This document shows positions 61,179 through 64,000 of a DNA stretch of 64,000 nt, one piece after another (positions within the stretch are counted from its first letter, which is position 1; each line of letters begins with the position of its first letter). A model generated the notes under the pieces. The model had not been told where the DNA came from. It saw only the letters and a list, made by a program, of their open reading frames with translations, and did no database searches. Origin of the DNA: Pseudomonas sp. gcc21 (GTDB lineage: Bacteria > Pseudomonadota > Gammaproteobacteria > Pseudomonadales > Pseudomonadaceae); NCBI RefSeq assembly GCF_012844345.1, contig NZ_CP051625.1:1860001-1924000 (forward strand), given 5' to 3'. The position numbers and the translations under genes were made by a program.

Positions 61179-62411
61179 TTAGCGACCGGACAAACTTTTA
61201 GACCCATCGCGCGCCGATACAACTATCGCCAGAGCCAGGCCAAGGGGAAGCCATGAAAAAAACCAATCCGGACGCGGTGCCGTCCACAAACTATTCCCAT
61301 CAAACATTAAAGCTATAGAGCAAAACAACATAATCTTCAATAGAGCGGAGCCACAGGGAGTTTTTCTATGATGCCAGCCAACTTTCAAACAACAACCCCA
61401 GATCCAAAGCCAGATAAGCAGCCCTACCGCTCCAAGCTCTAGTCCCACATGAAGGAAAAGGTTGTGGCTGTGAGGAAAAACCCATTCCTCTACAACAACG
61501 TCGTACTCTGTTCCAAGGCCAAGCCCGCCAATGGGTCGGTCTAACATCATGCGGACGCTTTCAAAAAAAATTTCGGGCCTGTAGGACGTGCCTCGCTCCA
61601 AGATAATTGATTCAAACTGCCAAAATCCGAGACCAGCGAACGCGACCATAGCCACCGATGCTATCCAGACCACAACTCCTCCCTGCAACATAGCAAATCC
61701 GAGCTGCGCCCCCAGCAATGCGGTCCATAACCCACGACTTTGTGTCATCACGGCATAAACAAACAATAGAACTAGACAAGCGAGCCACCCCGCTCGCGCA
61801 GCTCGGGAAACTGGGGGAATCGATGACAACCAGAGGAGGCTGATGGCTATCAGATAACCCCCGATAATAGGATGGTCGAGCAACCCTGTTCCTTCAAGCC
61901 GGGTGGTCAGAGGCAGCCCTTTTATACCGTAGAAAGAGATAAGCGAAACCAATGCAGCGACGGCCAAGCCTATTCCGGCAACTCTTAATATCAGAACCAG
62001 ACGATCGACATTATCTCTCGCTACAAAAGCAAGTCCAAAAAGAAACAGGGCCACGTAAACCAACCGCTTGAGTTCACGAAACGGATCGATATTCTCCGCC
62101 CATAAAAGACTAACCCCAGCCCACAAAAATATTAGCGTAAGCCCCGCTATTAATGGTTTCGCCGCGGCAAACAGATTGCCATAGGCTTCTCGTTCACGGA
62201 AGCAGAGAATTAACGCAGGAATCCAGAAGAGAACGATCAGGATCTGATTATAAGGCTTGCTGGAGGGCGCTAACGCAACGCCCAGCAAAAACCAAAGAAC
62301 TCCCAACGCCAGCCAGCCTCGCAATGTTCCATCAAGATTTAGCTCAGGGCCCCTCGTCGAATACAGTTTACCGACGCGCTCAATGAAGGAGGAGTCTTCC
62401 TTGACACTCAA
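61179..62411 (-). CDS. waaL: O-antigen ligase WaaL-like membrane protein
   Basis: Ligates undecaprenyl-linked O-polysaccharide to the lipid A-core on the periplasmic face. The protein has 410 residues with roughly ten or more membrane segments and a large periplasmic loop (about 270-320) containing the Wzy_C-type GGLGLGTEYDVVV and FPHSHNLFLHVGLELGAVG, where the conserved His lies. The start is inferred as TTG 62411: it overlaps the upstream stop as TTGA and has GGAG eight bases upstream. ATGs at 62504 or 62471 would overlap the upstream gene by 60-100 bases. Confidence 0.85.
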   Translation of the reverse strand: MSVKEDSSFIERVGKLYSTRGPELNLDGTLRGWLALGVLWFLLGVALAPSSKPYNQILIVLFWIPALILCFREREAYGNLFAAAKPLIAGLTLIFLWAGVSLLWAENIDPFRELKRLVYVALFLFGLAFVARDNVDRLVLILRVAGIGLAVAALVSLISFYGIKGLPLTTRLEGTGLLDHPIIGGYLIAISLLWLSSIPPVSRAARAGWLACLVLLFVYAVMTQSRGLWTALLGAQLGFAMLQGGVVVWIASVAMVAFAGLGFWQFESIILERGTSYRPEIFFESVRMMLDRPIGGLGLGTEYDVVVEEWVFPHSHNLFLHVGLELGAVGLLIWLWIWGCCLKVGWHHRKTPCGSALLKIMLFCSIALMFDGNSLWTAPRPDWFFSWLPLGLALAIVVSARDGSKSLSGR

Positions 62412-63313
62412 ATTTTCTTCTCCGGCTTGAACAACAGATGCCTCACCCGCCGCAACGTTTTCATATCCCATTGCCGCAACGGTATCTGTCGAAGAAGTGA
62501 CCAAGCAAAAGACTTATCTTCAATCACAGCGAACCGCATAGCTTTTACTAGTAATCGCGCCTTTGCAGACTCATAGCCGGGATAAGACTTATACATATCG
62601 ATAAGCTTGATTCCATAACCAAGTTCTGCCTTATACTGGGTCGAGAGACTGCCGTGATGCTTACGATACAAGGTTATTATGTCAGACAACACATCGATCC
62701 TGTAGCCTTCATGGGCGACTTTTAATGTCATCTGGAAATCTTGTACCTTGATATCGGGATCATACCCCCCGACTGCATCCAACGCATCTCTTCTATACAT
62801 GGCCAAGTTACCACCGACAACAAGTGCACACTCTAGCGCAGCCTCGAAATCGTAGGAACAGACCTTTTTATTTTTTGCTTTACTTGCCAGAAGTTTACCG
62901 TCCTCATCAATCCTGACAGCTCTACCTCCGAGACAACCAACAGCAGGATTATTCTTCAGGTAGGCGACCTGAAGGCTCAGTCGGCCCGGGACCATCAAAT
63001 CATCCGCATCAAAGGTAGCAACGAACTCTCCACTTGCCCGATCCAGACCGTAATTCAACGCCGAACTGACACCGGCATTTTTCTGAGATACAACTTCGAT
63101 ATGTTTAACGAGACTTTCTTTTCCATGACACTCAAGTGCTTTATTTATGGCTTCTAGACTACCATCGGTTGAACCATCGTCAACAACGATCAGTTCAAAG
63201 TTTAGGTAGTCTTGTTCCAATATGCTCGCTATCGCGTCGCCAACATAACGAGCGTAGTTGTAACACGGGACAATAACGGAAACCAATGGATCAGACGGGG
63301 AAGTTGGGTGCAT
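62408..63313 (-). CDS. Family 2 glycosyltransferase
   Basis: A 301-residue GT-A enzyme starting MHPTSPSDPLVSVIVPCYNY, with VVDDGSTDGS (nucleotide-sugar binding) and FDADDLMVPGRL (DxD metal site). No membrane segment is evident. It probably adds a sugar to LPS core or O-antigen. The ATG overlaps the upstream stop as TAATG and its own stop overlaps the waaL start, so the three genes are tightly coupled. Base composition is more AT-rich than the core genes to the left. Confidence 0.92.
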   Translation of the reverse strand: MHPTSPSDPLVSVIVPCYNYARYVGDAIASILEQDYLNFELIVVDDGSTDGSLEAINKALECHGKESLVKHIEVVSQKNAGVSSALNYGLDRASGEFVATFDADDLMVPGRLSLQVAYLKNNPAVGCLGGRAVRIDEDGKLLASKAKNKKVCSYDFEAALECALVVGGNLAMYRRDALDAVGGYDPDIKVQDFQMTLKVAHEGYRIDVLSDIITLYRKHHGSLSTQYKAELGYGIKLIDMYKSYPGYESAKARLLVKAMRFAVIEDKSFAWSLLRQIPLRQWDMKTLRRVRHLLFKPEKKI

Positions 63314-64000
63314 TACTTCGCCTCTACCAGAGGAGCCCACCCGGAGGCGGTGATTTTCCATCCCCTTTCCTCAATCAACCCTGCTGGGCCCATCAGATCA
63401 GCTTCAGATTCCTGCGCCCATTCGTTTTTTTTCCAAGAAAGGAAGTGTAGATACGGAAAGTTCTTACCGGTCTGAAGGCTGTTTGTCAGCTCCCCGTCCA
63501 GCCAGAACCATGCGCAGGGCAGCTCCCGTTGGCCATCTTGCAGAATGGTGAAAGTGCTATGGGCTTCTATGAACTCACTGCGTACATACCAGTTATTGAA
63601 CCGCGCGGCAAAACGGCGGAGCGACTCCGGCCAATTTTTATGTCTGATGAAAAGCCTGCTGAATGCACCTTCGTCCAAGGCTTGATGCTCAGGATTGCTA
63701 AAGCGTTCGCGCCATTTTGGAATAAGACGATAAGCCTCCCGCATCCGACGGGTATTTCTTACAATGCATAAATGTCCGGACACCCGTCGTTCATGTGTAG
63801 AAAAGAGATCCTTCGCCTGCAAGCGCTCAGCAGTGAAGTATTTTCTTAGATTCCCGTAAATGACGTCTATATCCCCGAACGCCCAGAAATCGTAGCTCTC
63901 GATGGCCTCCTCATGGATATGCCCCAAAGCCGGCTTGATGTCACAAAGTTTGTAGGGGTTATCGGGATAAAATTCTACACCCAGGCGTTCACTAACAAAT
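63313..64000 (-). CDS. DUF6625-type putative glycosyltransferase (3' part only)
   Basis: The gene enters from the right edge; 228 codons up to the stop at 63313 are visible, with the true start outside. The sequence YDFWAFGDIDVIYGNLR has a DxD-like GDID motif, followed by SGHLCIVRNTRRMREAYR and HQALDEGAFSRLF. This pattern is seen in DUF6625/GT-A-like proteins of polysaccharide clusters. The function is inferred from this pattern and from the linked glycosyltransferase and ligase genes. Confidence 0.75.
   Translation of the reverse strand, partial: FVSERLGVEFYPDNPYKLCDIKPALGHIHEEAIESYDFWAFGDIDVIYGNLRKYFTAERLQAKDLFSTHERRVSGHLCIVRNTRRMREAYRLIPKWRERFSNPEHQALDEGAFSRLFIRHKNWPESLRRFAARFNNWYVRSEFIEAHSTFTILQDGQRELPCAWFWLDGELTNSLQTGKNFPYLHFLSWKKNEWAQESEADLMGPAGLIEERGWKITASGWAPLVEAK

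Overview
This is a chromosomal core region of a gammaproteobacterium in the family Pseudomonadaceae. Gene order follows the Pseudomonas aeruginosa PA4928-PA5000 neighbourhood almost gene for gene (dnaB, rplI, rpsR, rpsF, rlmB, rnr, tRNA-Leu, purA, hisZ, hflCK, hflX, hfq, miaA, mutL, amiB, tsaE, nnr, queG, orn, rsgA, motBA, rhdA, psd, fimW, fimX, serB, parC, parE, cpdA, nudF, thiC, tolC, waaA, hldE, msbA, waaL). Several departures point to a relative outside the P. aeruginosa group, such as the marine/oil-associated Halopseudomonas lineage. These are a lysine-type EF-P with its EpmA/EpmB modification enzymes, no yqiA next to parE, and an AlmA-like monooxygenase cassette. The lineage assignment is inference; no database was searched.

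Layout. 1-14.97 kb (all minus except one tRNA): partial ygiQ, dnaB, the S6 operon (rpsF-rpsR-membrane protein-rplI), rnr-rlmB, tRNA-Leu(CAG) on the plus strand with its own promoter and terminator, purA, hisZ, a small DUF2065 protein, hflK-hflC, and hfq-hflX. 15.1-21.4 kb: the compact minus-strand run nnr-tsaE-amiB-mutL-miaA, with short overlaps at several junctions. 21.4-28.0 kb: queG, orn, rsgA, the flagellar stator motAB, the rhodanese rhdA and psd. 28.0-28.5 kb: a non-coding block with an unusual symmetric hairpin element. 28.5-31.3 kb: the translation-factor module epmA, efp, epmB. 31.4-35.4 kb: fimW and fimX, cyclic-di-GMP receptors for type IV pilus and surface behaviour. 35.4-43.3 kb: serB, an AhpA/YtjB-type membrane protein, parC, a retropepsin-like protein and parE. 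43.4-46.6 kb: an accessory operon of flavin monooxygenase, short-chain dehydrogenase and Crp/Fnr regulator. 46.8-52.5 kb: cpdA, a DUF1249 protein, nudF, thiC with a TPP riboswitch, and tolC. 52.7-64 kb: envelope genes: waaA, an FAD oxidoreductase/aldo-keto reductase pair, a conserved hypothetical, hldE, msbA, a small LPS-kinase-like protein, then waaL, a family 2 glycosyltransferase and a truncated DUF6625-type gene. The last three are visibly more AT-rich than the rest.

The genes cover replication and repair (dnaB, mutL, parCE), ribosome synthesis and maturation (S6, S18, L9, RlmB, RsgA), RNA turnover and post-transcriptional control (RNase R, Orn, Hfq), and tRNA and EF-P modification (MiaA, TsaE, QueG, EpmAB). 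LPS inner-core synthesis and export (WaaA, HldE, MsbA, WaaL) are clustered at the right end. No insertion sequence, CRISPR array, prophage or rRNA gene is visible. The least explained feature is the 28.1-28.4 kb element: two inverted arms on one exact symmetry axis, each carrying two hairpins with the same loop and with compensatory base changes in their stems.
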